In this document: positions 17,105 to 24,987 of the stretch, piece by piece
Numbering within the stretch: position 1 is the stretch's first letter
How the letters are laid out: the number at the start of each line of letters is the position of its first letter
Source: Acidobacteriota bacterium
GTDB lineage: Bacteria; Acidobacteriota; Thermoanaerobaculia; Multivoradales; JAHEKO01
NCBI GenBank assembly: GCA_029263375.1
Contig: JAJCXP010000137.1
Span: forward strand, 1 to 38,634
DNA: 38,634 nucleotides
Direction: 5' to 3'
The notes under the pieces: model-generated
Databases searched by the model: none
What the model was told of the DNA's origin: nothing
What the model saw: the letters and a program-made list of their open reading frames with translations, nothing else
Translations under genes and position numbers: made by a program

Positions 17105-19348
17105 TTAGAGAGTTTCCAGGTTCGCGAACTTCGCCACCAGCTTGCGCTTGCCGACGCGGTCGAAATAGACCGTCAACTTGCCGTCAGGGCCGTCGCCGTC
17201 GAGCTCCAGGACGACCCCCTCACCGAGAGTCGCGTGACGCACGCGGCGGCCCTTCTTGAGCCCCGGGTAGGCCTCCGAGGCCTCCGGCCCACGGCTCCCG
17301 GTCGGCGCGCTCTCGCCCCTGCCGCGTCCCCGTCCACGACCACCGCCGCCCGACCGGCCGAAAAACGACGACACGCCGCTCGAGCGCTCGTCGTAGAACA
17401 GCTCCGGGCTGCGGGTCACGTTGACGATCGCTTCCGGGAGCTCGGCCAGGAACTGCGATTCGGTCTGATCCTGATAGTAGCCCGCCACCCGGCGGCGGCG
17501 ACAGTGGCTCAGGAAGAGCTGCTCGCGCGCCCGCGTCATGCCGACGTAGAGCAGGCGGCGCTCCTCCTCCAGGTCTTCGGTCTGGCCGCCGGCGTTGAAG
17601 TGCGGCAGGACGCCCTCTTCCAGCCCGCTGATCATCACGATCGGAAACTCGAGACCCTTGGCGCTGTGCAGGGTCATCAGCGAGACCCCGCCCGACTCGC
17701 GCCACAGGTCGATGTCGGCGACCAGCGAGGCATGGTCCAGAAACGCGGTCAGGAGATCGGTCTCGCCCGCCTGCAGCCGCTCTTCCGTGAACTCCTGGGC
17801 GGCGGTCAGGAACTCCTGGATGTTCTCGAGCTTGGCGTACGCCTCAGGATCCTCCTTGTCGTACATCTTGGCGTAGCCGGTCTCTTCGAGCAGCAGATCG
17901 AGCAACGACGGCAGCGGCCGCTCCTCGGCCTCGGCCTGCAACCGCTTGATCAGCTCACGGAAACCGACCAGCGCCTTGCCACCGCGCGCCGGGAAGCTGC
18001 TGAAGTCACCGCCGGCGAGCGCGTCCCAGAGGCTCTGACTGTTCTCGGCCGCGCGCTGTTGAAGTATCTGCTGAGTGGCCTTGCCGATGCCACGCGGCGG
18101 GTTGTTCAGGATGCGCAGGAACGACAGGTCGTCGCGCGGGTTGCGCAGGACGCGCAGATAGGCGACCAGATCCTTGATCTCGGCACGCGAATAGAAGTGG
18201 ACGCCTCCGACCAGCTCGTAGGGAATCTGGCGCTTCAGGAACTGCTCCTCGAACGCCCGGGTCTGGGCGTTGGTACGCACCAGCACCCCCATCTCGCTCC
18301 AGCCGCGGCCGTCCGCGGACATCCCCTGGAGCGTGTTGGCGATGTAGCTCGCCTCGTCCTGCTCATCGCGCGCCTTGTAGAGCTCGATCTCGGCGCCGTC
18401 CCCGGCGTCGGTCCAGAGGCGCTTGCCACGCCGGTTCTGGTTGTGCGCCACCAGGTCGCCGGCGGCGGTCAGGATGTTCTGGGTCGAGCGGTAGTTGCGC
18501 TCCAGCTTGCGGATCACCGCGCCTGGGAACGCCTTCTCGAACTCGAGCACGTTCGACAGGTCGGCGCCGCGCCAGCGATAGATCCCCTGGTCCTCGTCGC
18601 CGACCGCCGTGAGGTTGCCGTCGCCGCCGGCCAGCTGGGTGACCATTCGCATCTGAGCCAGGTTGGTGTCCTGGAACTCGTCGACCAGCAGGTAGTGGAT
18701 GTGTGACCGCAGGCGGTCCCGGATCTCTGGCTCCTTGACCAGCAGATCGACCGACAAACGCAGCATGTCGTCGAAGTCCATGGCACCGGAGTCGACCAGC
18801 ATGCCCTGATAGTGACGGTAGATCCGAGCCACCCGCTCGGCGAAGAACCCGTCCGCCTCGGCCTCGAACGCCTGCGGACCGAGCAGTCGGTTCTTGGCCG
18901 ATCCGATCGCCGCCAGCATCTTGCGCGGCGGGAACGAGCTCTCGGCCATGCCCTCTTTCTTCAGCGCCTTCTTGACCAGCGCGATCTGGTCGTCGCGATC
19001 GAAGATCGAGAATCCCGGTGCCACCGAGATCCGAGAGCCCCACTTGCGCAGCAGACCGAGAGCGAAGCGGTGGAAGGTACCGACGAAGGTCGGCAGCGGA
19101 TAGATCGCGAGCAGCTTCTCCACCCGCTCGCGCATCTCGCTGGCGGCCTTGTTGGTGAAGGTCACCGCGACGATCGACCGAGGATCGATCCCAACCTCCT
19201 TGACCAGATAGGCCACCCGATGGGTGATCACCCGGGTCTTTCCCGACCCGGCTCCCGCGAGAATCAACTGCGGCCCCTCGCCATGGGTCACCCCGGCGAG
19301 CTGCTGCTCGTTGAGCTGGTTCTCGAGATCTAGGTCGGAATTGGGCAC
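17105..19348 (-). CDS. pcrA: PcrA/UvrD-family SF1A DNA helicase
   Basis: A 747-residue 3'-5' DNA helicase acting in nucleotide-excision and mismatch repair, replication restart and removal of proteins from DNA. Motifs in order: [16 protein letters not shown] (Q motif), [15 protein letters not shown] (Walker A), [16 protein letters not shown] (Ia), [14 protein letters not shown] (II), [15 protein letters not shown] (III), [12 protein letters not shown] (IV), [17 protein letters not shown] (V) and [17 protein letters not shown] (VI). A Gly/Arg-rich linker leads to a C-terminal Tudor-like tail ([14 protein letters not shown] to the end) typical of PcrA/UvrD. The start is GTG 19348, which gives a normal N-terminus. 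It is monocistronic as far as can be seen, and divergent from the first DUF1328 gene. Confidence 0.95.
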   Translation of the reverse strand: MPNSDLDLENQLNEQQLAGVTHGEGPQLILAGAGSGKTRVITHRVAYLVKEVGIDPRSIVAVTFTNKAASEMRERVEKLLAIYPLPTFVGTFHRFALGLLRKWGSRISVAPGFSIFDRDDQIALVKKALKKEGMAESSFPPRKMLAAIGSAKNRLLGPQAFEAEADGFFAERVARIYRHYQGMLVDSGAMDFDDMLRLSVDLLVKEPEIRDRLRSHIHYLLVDEFQDTNLAQMRMVTQLAGGDGNLTAVGDEDQGIYRWRGADLSNVLEFEKAFPGAVIRKLERNYRSTQNILTAAGDLVAHNQNRRGKRLWTDAGDGAEIELYKARDEQDEASYIANTLQGMSADGRGWSEMGVLVRTNAQTRAFEEQFLKRQIPYELVGGVHFYSRAEIKDLVAYLRVLRNPRDDLSFLRILNNPPRGIGKATQQILQQRAAENSQSLWDALAGGDFSSFPARGGKALVGFRELIKRLQAEAEERPLPSLLDLLLEETGYAKMYDKEDPEAYAKLENIQEFLTAAQEFTEERLQAGETDLLTAFLDHASLVADIDLWRESGGVSLMTLHSAKGLEFPIVMISGLEEGVLPHFNAGGQTEDLEEERRLLYVGMTRAREQLFLSHCRRRRVAGYYQDQTESQFLAELPEAIVNVTRSPELFYDERSSGVSSFFGRSGGGGRGRGRGRGESAPTGSRGPEASEAYPGLKKGRRVRHATLGEGVVLELDGDGPDGKLTVYFDRVGKRKLVAKFANLETL

Positions 19349-19430
19349 GAGTCGAGGCTCTCTGACTGCCTGGGGTGTTTAACACAAGGTGGCGGGCTTG
19401 GGCGAACGTTAAGACGGTTTCGAGTGGATC

Positions 19431-19464
19431 CCCCTGAGATTCGCGCAACCGATCTCCTCAGGGG
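19431..19464. repeat. Inverted repeat upstream of first DUF1328 gene
   Basis: CCCCTGAG at 19431-19438 is exactly complementary to CTCAGGGG at 19457-19464, with an inner GAT/ATC that can extend the stem with a bulge. It lies in the 216-bp divergent region between the helicase gene and the DUF1328 gene. It could be an operator or a structured leader; no function can be assigned. Confidence 0.4.
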
Positions 19465-19486
19465 CGCGAACCGTCCAACAACACTT

Positions 19487-19502
19487 TGGATCGGAGGGCG
19501 CG
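19487..19502 (+). promoter_or_regulatory. Weak candidate sigma-54 site before first DUF1328 gene
   Basis: TGGATCGGAGGGCGCG keeps the GG-N10-GC spacing but lacks the TTGC of the -12 element and the CA of the -24 element. It is much poorer than the five sites listed later and may be chance in GC-rich DNA. Confidence 0.15.
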
Positions 19503-19522
19503 CAGCGCTCTCGGCAACCACC

Positions 19523-19544
19523 GTCTCCTTGGAACCAAGGAGAC
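19523..19544. promoter_or_regulatory. Perfect 22-bp palindrome upstream of DUF1328 gene
   Basis: Arms GTCTCCTTGG and CCAAGGAGAC are perfectly complementary with AA between them. It ends 20 bp before ATG 19565 and just before the AAGGAG ribosome site. As DNA it could be a dimer-binding operator; as RNA it would be a tight hairpin next to the ribosome site, able to control translation. The centre contains GGAAC, also seen in ECF-sigma -35 boxes, but no matching -10 fits before the ribosome site. Confidence 0.5.
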
Positions 19545-19564
19545 GCATTCCAGAAGGAGTAGTC

Positions 19565-19729
19565 ATGTTGAGATGGGCTGTCACATTCCTGGTCATCGCA
19601 CTCATCGCCGCCGTCCTGGGTTTCGGTGGCATCGCAGGCGCCTCAGCCGGCATCGCCAAGGTCCTGTTCTTCGTCTTCCTGGTGGTCTTCGTCATCTCGA
19701 TGGTGGCGCACCTCTTGAAACGAGTGTAG
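19565..19729 (+). CDS. DUF1328 small membrane protein (copy 1)
   Basis: A 54-residue, almost entirely hydrophobic protein (YtjA/DUF1328 family) with two predicted membrane helices: about residues 4-20 ([17 protein letters not shown]) and 30-50 ([19 protein letters not shown]), joined by the conserved [11 protein letters not shown] turn, and a short basic tail (LLKRV). Such genes are common near stress genes, but a molecular role is not established. AAGGAG lies 8-9 nt before ATG 19565. It is 45/54 identical to copy 2 at 30962; both are followed by related hairpins. Confidence 0.9.
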   Translation: MLRWAVTFLVIALIAAVLGFGGIAGASAGIAKVLFFVFLVVFVISMVAHLLKRV

Positions 19730-19769
19730 TGAGCCGGGACGCCGCTTCGCGCGCGTCCTCCAGAGATCA

Positions 19770-19820
19770 GCCGGCAGGGGTCACTTCGCCTGCTCGTGCC
19801 TCCATCGAGGCCCCCGCCGG
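19770..19820 (+). terminator. Hairpin downstream of DUF1328 copy 1 (related to 31567 terminator)
   Basis: CCGGCAGGGG (19771-19780) faces CCCCCGCCGG (19811-19820): a stem with one mismatch and a roughly 30-nt loop, followed by TTCCCTT rather than a real T-run. The left arm and the next bases (GCCGGC, GGGGTCACTTC) closely match those of the terminator after the DUF2188 gene at 31567. The preceding GCGCG(CG)T(C/T)CTCCAG also matches. The two loci therefore share a 3' element, decayed here. Confidence 0.45.
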
Positions 19821-19866
19821 TTCCCTTCGCGTCACCGTCAGAAGCGGCTCCGACTGCTCGCGCGGC

Positions 19867-22404
19867 TTACCCGCCCGCTATCTGAACCCACTGCGTGCTG
19901 CTCGCCACCACGTTGCCACCGCTGCCGAGCTCCACCAGATCGCGCAGTTCGTAACCGGCCTCCGGCGATAGCTCGACCGATTCGATCGTCGCGGTCGGGC
20001 TCGCCATTCCGTTGGGACCGCTGGTCGCCCAACGAACCGCGGTGGTCTGGTACCCGCCAGGCCCGCTCGGCTGGCGAGAGGCGTGTCTCGGCGCGATCGC
20101 CACTGCGCTTTCGTCCTCGGCGTCCGCACAGAGATACGAAGGGTGAAGGATGGCTCCCGGGCAGACCGGCCACACCTCTTCGTTGGAGTAGTTCAGCACC
20201 TCGGGATCGAGATCGGTCTCCGGAAAATGGGCGAAACCACCGTCGGGCCGCACGGCGAGCGTGAAATGAGTCCAGATCGGCAGTGGCCCGCTGGTGCCGG
20301 TCAGCGGAGTCTCGCCGAATCCGTCCCGACCGGTCCAGACGATGGTCAGGCGGTCGGGCGAGTAGCCGACGAACCAACTGTCGCGACGATCGTTGGAGGT
20401 GCCGGTCTTACCAGCCAACGGATCCCGCAGCCCCAGATGCCGGGCGCGCGTCCCGGTACCGCGGGTGATGACGCCCTGGAGCGCGGTATTGACCATATGA
20501 CTGGTCTCTCGATCGAGGACTCGGCGCGCCCAGAGCTCCGGCCCCTCCAGGCGCTCGCCGGCGACGTCGCTCACGACGGCGATCGTCGTGTGCGGTTTGC
20601 GCACGCCGCCGCGCGCGAAGCTCGCGTACACCGAGGCCATCTCCCACGGCGATGCCTCGCCGGCGCCCAGAACAACGGCCGGGTCACGACCGACAGCGAG
20701 GCCTAGCCTGCCCGCTTGGCGGCGGATCTCGGCCAGCCCAGTGTGGGCGGCGAGGCGTAGGGTCGCGGAGTTGATACTCATCTCTAGCGCCTTGCGCGCG
20801 GTCACGTTATTGCGATAGCTACCTTCACTGTTAACGGGGGTCCAGAGTTCCTCGCCAAAACGGATCGCGATCGGCCGGTCAGCGATCGGCGTGTCCAGGT
20901 GAGCGATTCGCGAGGCGAATGCGGCGGCGAAGACAATCGGCTTGAACAGGCTGCCGACCTGTCGTCGGGCTTGACGCACCCGATCGAACTCCGATCGGCC
21001 GTAGTCGTGGCCACCGACGTAGGCGAGCACACCGCCACTGATCGGATCGATCGACAGGAGCGACGCCTGGAAGTCGCCTCCGAGCCGATCGCCGTACTCT
21101 TCTTCGAGCTCGAAAGCACCCCGGGTCACGGACTGCTCGGCGCTCAGCTGATCGAGCCAGTCGAGAGTGCCGTCGATGACCAGCCCGGCCTGATCGAGGT
21201 CAGGGATGTCGAACTCGCTCATCAGCTCGTACTTGACCGCGTCGGCGTAGTAGCGGGCGTCGACACCCGCTTCCGCGCGACTCGGACTGACCGTGACCGA
21301 CTCGGCGACCGCCCGCTCGAGCTCCTCTTCGGTGATCCATTCGAGCGCGCGCATCCTGCCCAGCACCCCGTTGCGACGATTGCGGACGCGCTCGCGATCG
21401 GCGGTCGGCGTGTAGCGCGAGGGCGCCGCGATCATTCCCGCGAGAGTCGCCGCCTCAGCCAGGGAGAGATCGGCAACGGTCTTTCCGAAGTAGTCGGCGG
21501 CGGCCGCTCCGACACCCACCAGGCTGACGCCGTCGCGGACGCCGAAGTAGACCAGGCCGGCGTATGCGCAGAGGAGCTCGTCCTTGTCGTAACGGCGCTC
21601 CAGGGCGATCGCGATCAGTGCTTCGCTGGCCTTCCGACGCCAGGAGCGCTCATGGCTGAGGAATCGGTTGCGCGCCAACTGTTGGGTGATGGTGCTGCCT
21701 CCCTGACGGATCTCGCCAGCAGCAAGGTTCGCGATCGCGGCGCGGGCGATGCCTCCGAACGAGACTCCGTGGTGGAAGTGGAACTGCTCGTCCTCGGCGG
21801 CCATGATCGCTCGTGCGAGGAGCGGCGGCAGAGACGACGGATCACCGGAGCAAGCGCCTCCGCGGCGCTCGATCAGCCGGTTGTCGTAGTAGCGATAGAT
21901 CTCGACCGGCTCCAGCGTCAGCGGAGAGATCGGCTCACCGTTCTCGAGAACCGTCCGCACCCGATCGTCTTCGAATCGGATCTCGAGCCCCCGGCCCGCT
22001 TCCGGACCTCGCGGGTGCAGCGGCTCGCGCGTCATCAAGAAGACCGAGTCTCCGTGCGTCGAGTAGAAGCCGCGCTCCAAGGCCGGAGTCGACGTAGCAC
22101 GTGGAGTCGACGTAGCAGGCGCTGCGGCGCGGTAGCCGATAGCGCGCAAGTACCCGACCAGCGCATCCGCGCCGAGCCGCTGGTTGGGTTGGATCTCGAG
22201 CGGTCTGGAGAAGAGTCGGCTCGGTGCCGGGGTCAGATCCTCGGGAACCCCGATGTCCGCCGCTGCCGTCCGAACACTCCATGTGAGCGCGACCGTTCCG
22301 CCGCTGACCGCCAGCAGGAGGGCGACGACAGCGTAGCCGCTCCATCGCTCGAGTATGGCGGTTCGATCTAGGGTGGTCCGTTCGATTTCGTTCCGGCTGC
22401 GCAT
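19867..22404 (-). CDS. PBP1b-like bifunctional peptidoglycan glycosyltransferase/transpeptidase
   Basis: An 845-residue class A penicillin-binding protein that polymerises lipid II and cross-links the glycan strands. A short cytoplasmic part and one membrane helix (about 23-43) are followed by a UB2H-like segment (about 60-165; LGADALVGYLRAIGYRA) suggestive of PBP1b. The GT51 domain has catalytic AAEDEQFHFHHG (Glu204/Glu206 region) and RQGGSTITQQLARN (233-246). The transpeptidase has SLFK (nucleophile Ser485, Lys488), SIN (543-545) and KTGTS (666-670). About 130 C-terminal residues follow. ATG 22404 is favoured over GTG 22431 because the predicted sigma-54 start site (about 22426) lies downstream of that GTG. 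GGGAGG at 22420-22425 is the only ribosome-like site, rather far at about 15 nt. Confidence 0.93.
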   Translation of the reverse strand: MRSRNEIERTTLDRTAILERWSGYAVVALLLAVSGGTVALTWSVRTAAADIGVPEDLTPAPSRLFSRPLEIQPNQRLGADALVGYLRAIGYRAAAPATSTPRATSTPALERGFYSTHGDSVFLMTREPLHPRGPEAGRGLEIRFEDDRVRTVLENGEPISPLTLEPVEIYRYYDNRLIERRGGACSGDPSSLPPLLARAIMAAEDEQFHFHHGVSFGGIARAAIANLAAGEIRQGGSTITQQLARNRFLSHERSWRRKASEALIAIALERRYDKDELLCAYAGLVYFGVRDGVSLVGVGAAAADYFGKTVADLSLAEAATLAGMIAAPSRYTPTADRERVRNRRNGVLGRMRALEWITEEELERAVAESVTVSPSRAEAGVDARYYADAVKYELMSEFDIPDLDQAGLVIDGTLDWLDQLSAEQSVTRGAFELEEEYGDRLGGDFQASLLSIDPISGGVLAYVGGHDYGRSEFDRVRQARRQVGSLFKPIVFAAAFASRIAHLDTPIADRPIAIRFGEELWTPVNSEGSYRNNVTARKALEMSINSATLRLAAHTGLAEIRRQAGRLGLAVGRDPAVVLGAGEASPWEMASVYASFARGGVRKPHTTIAVVSDVAGERLEGPELWARRVLDRETSHMVNTALQGVITRGTGTRARHLGLRDPLAGKTGTSNDRRDSWFVGYSPDRLTIVWTGRDGFGETPLTGTSGPLPIWTHFTLAVRPDGGFAHFPETDLDPEVLNYSNEEVWPVCPGAILHPSYLCADAEDESAVAIAPRHASRQPSGPGGYQTTAVRWATSGPNGMASPTATIESVELSPEAGYELRDLVELGSGGNVVASSTQWVQIAGG
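22085..22117 (-). repeat. In-frame 18-bp tandem duplication in PBP gene
   Basis: GGAGTCGACGTAGCA occurs at 22085-22099 and 22103-22117. It encodes the repeated ATSTPR/ATSTP in the linker of the UB2H-like region, near residues 97-107, and looks like replication slippage in a tolerant linker. Confidence 0.7.
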
Positions 22405-22436
22405 TGGCTGAGTTGTTCGCCTCCCACACACGGGAG

Positions 22437-22452
22437 AGCAAGCGCAGTGCCA
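22437..22452 (-). promoter_or_regulatory. Predicted sigma-54 promoter for the PBP1b-like gene
   Basis: TGGCACTGCGCTTGCT on the minus strand, against the consensus TGGCACG-N4-TTGC(A/T): only the last base of the -24 element differs, and the GG-N10-GC spacing is exact. The start site would be near 22426, about 22 nt before ATG 22404. Confidence 0.65.
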
Positions 22453-22641
22453 CGAGTCGAGCCCTTTCCTGTTGGTTCGGAGCTCCGGCAGGCGAGCAAC
22501 TTTTTCCGCTGCTGCGCAAGCGTTACAGGCGAGGCCATCGTCACCTGTCCGCCCTCGGCCTCGGGTCGATCCGCAGGATCACCGCGAACGGCCCGTCGCC
22601 TCTGGCTCGATGCGATCCCGAGGCGCTTGCGCTCCGCCCTC
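22453..22641. other. Divergent control region between PBP and sortase-substrate genes
   Basis: A non-coding stretch between two outward-facing sigma-54-like promoters. Within it TGCGCAAGCG (22513-22522) and CGCTTGCGC (22624-22632) are inverted copies 100 bp apart. The PBP promoter itself contains GCAAGCGC. These could be shared enhancer half-sites for an activator, but no copies appear upstream of the other candidate promoters, so this is a weak suggestion. No small gene is convincing. Confidence 0.3.
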
Positions 22642-22657
22642 TGGCATTCGCGTTGCA
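22642..22657 (+). promoter_or_regulatory. Predicted sigma-54 promoter for the sortase-substrate operon
   Basis: TGGCATTCGCGTTGCA keeps TGGCA of the -24 element and a perfect TTGCA at -12, with GG-N10-GC spacing. The start site would be near 22668, giving a roughly 100-nt leader before ATG 22769. Confidence 0.65.
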
Positions 22658-22768
22658 GCCTGAGCCTTACACGTGACGTCGAAGCGACTGACGACAGATC
22701 AAGCCTCGATAGGTACACCAACGAAACCTCCGCCGAAGCGCGGAGCCAACCTCAGGAGGGGCCAACAG

Positions 22769-23413
22769 ATGAAAACACTCACACTCACACTCTCAATGCT
22801 CATGGTGCTCGGTACAACGGTGCTACTCGGCGCGGACGGCAACATGCCGAAGGACCAGACGGTCTGGGATCGAATCGGCGAGGACCACGTCCAGGTCGTC
22901 GGCTACGTGACCTTCGTCAACGACGAGACCTTCGAGCTGCGTTCGCCCGAGAAGGGCGCCCTGACCTTTGCGATCCCCGACGATCAGGACGGCGTCATGG
23001 CGCACATCGCGTCCGGTAAGCGCGTGCAGGTCTGGTACGACCCGTCGCTCGACACCGACGGCCTGACCGGCCGCGTGACCTACGTCGAGAGCTACGATCT
23101 GCTGCCCGAGGAGGGCGAGATCGAGGGCCAGGTCGAGCAGACTTTCACCGAGGTCGAGACTGAGACCGAGGAGCTGGTGAACGAGACGGAAGCCGAGCTC
23201 GAAGAGACCGGCGACGAGATCGAGCGCGAGGCCGAAGAAGCCCTCGCCGAGACCGAGGCCGCGCTCGAGTCGGACCGCTCGACCAACCGCAGCCAGACCG
23301 GCTTCTCCGACGACCTGCCGCAGACGGCCAGCTCGGCGCCGACCAGCGCCCTGACGGGCCTGTTCCTGATGGGCCTCGGCGCACTGGTCTGGGGTGGTTT
23401 CCGCCGCAGCTGA
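22769..23413 (+). CDS. Secreted LPQTA-signal protein, predicted sortase substrate
   Basis: A 214-residue exported protein. A signal peptide (MKTLTLTLSMLMVLGTTVLLGADG) precedes a small all-beta-looking domain (about 30-110: VQVVGYVTFVNDETFELRSP, LTFAIPDDQ, KRVQVWYDPS, LTGRVTYVESYDL), OB-fold-like in pattern. A very acidic, predicted helical spacer follows (about 115-170, repeated ETE/EAE units). The C-terminus is a three-part sorting signal: LPQTA (183-187), a hydrophobic stretch (ALTGLFLMGLGALVWGGF) and a basic tail (RRS). LPxTA-type signals are used by class D/E sortases. The ribosome site CAGGAGGGG is 7-8 nt before ATG 22769. The stop overlaps the sortase start (TGATG), so enzyme and substrate are coupled. 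Confidence 0.82.
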   Translation: MKTLTLTLSMLMVLGTTVLLGADGNMPKDQTVWDRIGEDHVQVVGYVTFVNDETFELRSPEKGALTFAIPDDQDGVMAHIASGKRVQVWYDPSLDTDGLTGRVTYVESYDLLPEEGEIEGQVEQTFTEVETETEELVNETEAELEETGDEIEREAEEALAETEAALESDRSTNRSQTGFSDDLPQTASSAPTSALTGLFLMGLGALVWGGFRRS

Positions 23414-24057
23414 TGCTGCCGCACGAGTCAACCGCGAACTACCGTCGCCGGCTGCTGCCGGCGGCGGCTTTCGCATTGATGATCGCCGGCAGCGCCCTAC
23501 TGGGCCACGCTCTCTGGCAGACGCTACGCCTGGAGCGGGCGCAGCACCGCGACCTGGGTGAGCTCGCGTCACTCGATCTCACGACGACACCCGCGACCGG
23601 GGCGCTCGGAGCGCTCGGGCAGCCACAACGCCCGCCGCCGATACCTGGCGAACTGCTAGGACGTCTGACGATCCCCGCCCGTGATGTCTCCGCCTCGATT
23701 CGAGAGGGTGTCGGTGACGAGGTCCTCGACGTCGCCTCCGGGCATCTTCCCGGCACGGCGCTGCCGGGAGAACGCGGGAACGCGGCGATCGCGGCCCACC
23801 GCGACACGCTCTTCTCCGGACTGCGCTCGGCGACCGAGGGCGACCTCGTTCACGTCGACACGCCTGCCGGGCGGACGACCTACCGGATCACGGCGCTCTC
23901 GATCGTCGAGCCCCGCGACCTGTCGATCCTGAACCCGACCGATGTCCCGACGCTGACGCTCATCACCTGCTATCCGTTCACCTTTGTCGGCCCCGCCCCT
24001 CGTCGGTTCATCGCCCACGCGACGCTCGTCGAGCGCTCCTCGGCCACCCCGGGGTAG
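23413..24057 (+). CDS. Class D-like sortase
   Basis: A 214-residue transpeptidase anchored by one N-terminal membrane helix (about 14-34). The catalytic residues are present: His129 in IAAHRDTLF, Cys186 in TLTLITCYPF, and Arg197/198 in APRRFIAHATL. The TLTLITCYPFTFVGPAPRRF wording is typical of class D sortases. It should cleave the LPQTA signal between Thr and Ala and transfer the protein to an amine acceptor. In a Gram-negative envelope that acceptor is unknown. It is coupled to the substrate gene by TGATG. The membrane helix and reaction place it at the outer face of the inner membrane. Confidence 0.9.
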   Translation: MLPHESTANYRRRLLPAAAFALMIAGSALLGHALWQTLRLERAQHRDLGELASLDLTTTPATGALGALGQPQRPPPIPGELLGRLTIPARDVSASIREGVGDEVLDVASGHLPGTALPGERGNAAIAAHRDTLFSGLRSATEGDLVHVDTPAGRTTYRITALSIVEPRDLSILNPTDVPTLTLITCYPFTFVGPAPRRFIAHATLVERSSATPG

Positions 24058-24151
24058 GCGCTACATCGTCGTTTGAAAGGGCTGCACGTAGGACGCACCG
24101 AGAGCGCGCTTCAAAAGCACGAAGAGCGTGATGAATCCTACCTTTTCGCTC

Positions 24152-24167
24152 TGGTACGCAAACTGCA
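24152..24167 (+). promoter_or_regulatory. Predicted sigma-54 promoter for the BON lipoprotein gene
   Basis: TGGTACGCAAACTGCA keeps TGG-ACG and TGCA of the consensus with exact GG-N10-GC spacing. The start site would be near 24178, about 54 nt before ATG 24232. Upstream, TTTGAAA (24073-24079) and TTCAAA (24110-24115) form a loose inverted pair. Confidence 0.6.
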
Positions 24168-24231
24168 GCTTCCAGACCTTGTGAACACTTCGAACTCTAC
24201 AAATCCCAGCACCCTGAGGAGGTTCCAAACT

Positions 24232-24765
24232 ATGACCAACTACAAGACAGCTCCAATCTTCATCTGCCTGATCGCGGTAGCGCTCGTTGCCGTCGGATGC
24301 GCCAGCACCCAATCCGCCGGCACCCAGCTCTCCGACTCTGCGATCACCGCGAAGGTGTCCACCAAGCTCGCGGCCGATCCCGAAGTCAATCCGTTCGAGA
24401 TCGACGTCGACACGAATGAGGGGATCGTCACCTTGAGCGGCGCGGTGGAAGAGGATTTCGACCGCAAAGAGGCGGAGCGCCTGGCCCTCGGCACGAGCGG
24501 CGTGAAAAGCGTCATCAACGACATCACCATCGGCGAGCGGGGTCTCGGCGAACGGCTGAGCGATGGCTGGATCACGACCAAGATCAAGTCGAAGATCGCC
24601 GCCGACCCCGACCTCAATCCCTTCAACATCAACGTCGACACCAAAGAGGGTGTGGTCACCCTGAGCGGGCGTGTGAAGACTGAGTTGGCCTCCGCGGAAG
24701 CCGCCAAGCTCGCACGCGCCACCGAGGGCGTCCAGAACGTCATGAACCGCCTCGAGGTTGGCTAG
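24232..24765 (+). CDS. Two-BON-domain envelope lipoprotein (OsmY-like)
   Basis: A 177-residue lipoprotein: lipobox AVGC (Cys23), then two BON domains at about 33-100 (SDSAITAKVSTKLAADPEVN, then VDTNEGIVTLSGAVE) and 110-177 (SDGWITTKIKSKIAADPDLN, then VDTKEGVVTLSGRVK). BON domains bind phospholipid or cell-wall surfaces and occur in osmotic and envelope-stress proteins such as OsmY and DolP. Ser24-free AST following Cys23 gives no clear Asp+2 retention signal, so outer-membrane sorting is possible. The ribosome site GAGGAGG precedes ATG 24232 by 9 nt. A strong terminator lies 80 bp downstream. Confidence 0.9.
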   Translation: MTNYKTAPIFICLIAVALVAVGCASTQSAGTQLSDSAITAKVSTKLAADPEVNPFEIDVDTNEGIVTLSGAVEEDFDRKEAERLALGTSGVKSVINDITIGERGLGERLSDGWITTKIKSKIAADPDLNPFNINVDTKEGVVTLSGRVKTELASAEAAKLARATEGVQNVMNRLEVG

Positions 24766-24844
24766 ACCGGGAGCCCCCCGACGGCGACTGGGCAACGACA
24801 GTTAGGCGACCTCGCCAACCCCCATTGGTGTCTGTTCGCCGCTT

Positions 24845-24883
24845 CCAGACCGGGAGATCAACCTCCGGTCTGGAGCTTTTTCC
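24845..24883 (+). terminator. Intrinsic terminator after the BON lipoprotein gene
   Basis: CCAGACCGG (24845-24853) pairs with CCGGTCTGG (24865-24873) with an 11-nt loop, followed by AGCTTTTTCC. The hairpin and T-run face plus-strand transcription, closing the BON transcription unit. Confidence 0.8.
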
Positions 24884-24987
24884 TCGCCGCAGTGAAAACC
24901 GAACCCTGACCCACGACTGCATAGATCTACACCCGTGTTCGGAAAGGACCCATTACGTCGAACAAACGAGAGCGTGGCGACGAACCG

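Noticed and set aside
22447-22768. Several open frames between the PBP and sortase-substrate genes
   Set aside because: They overlap both predicted promoters, have no recognisable motifs and are explained by high GC.
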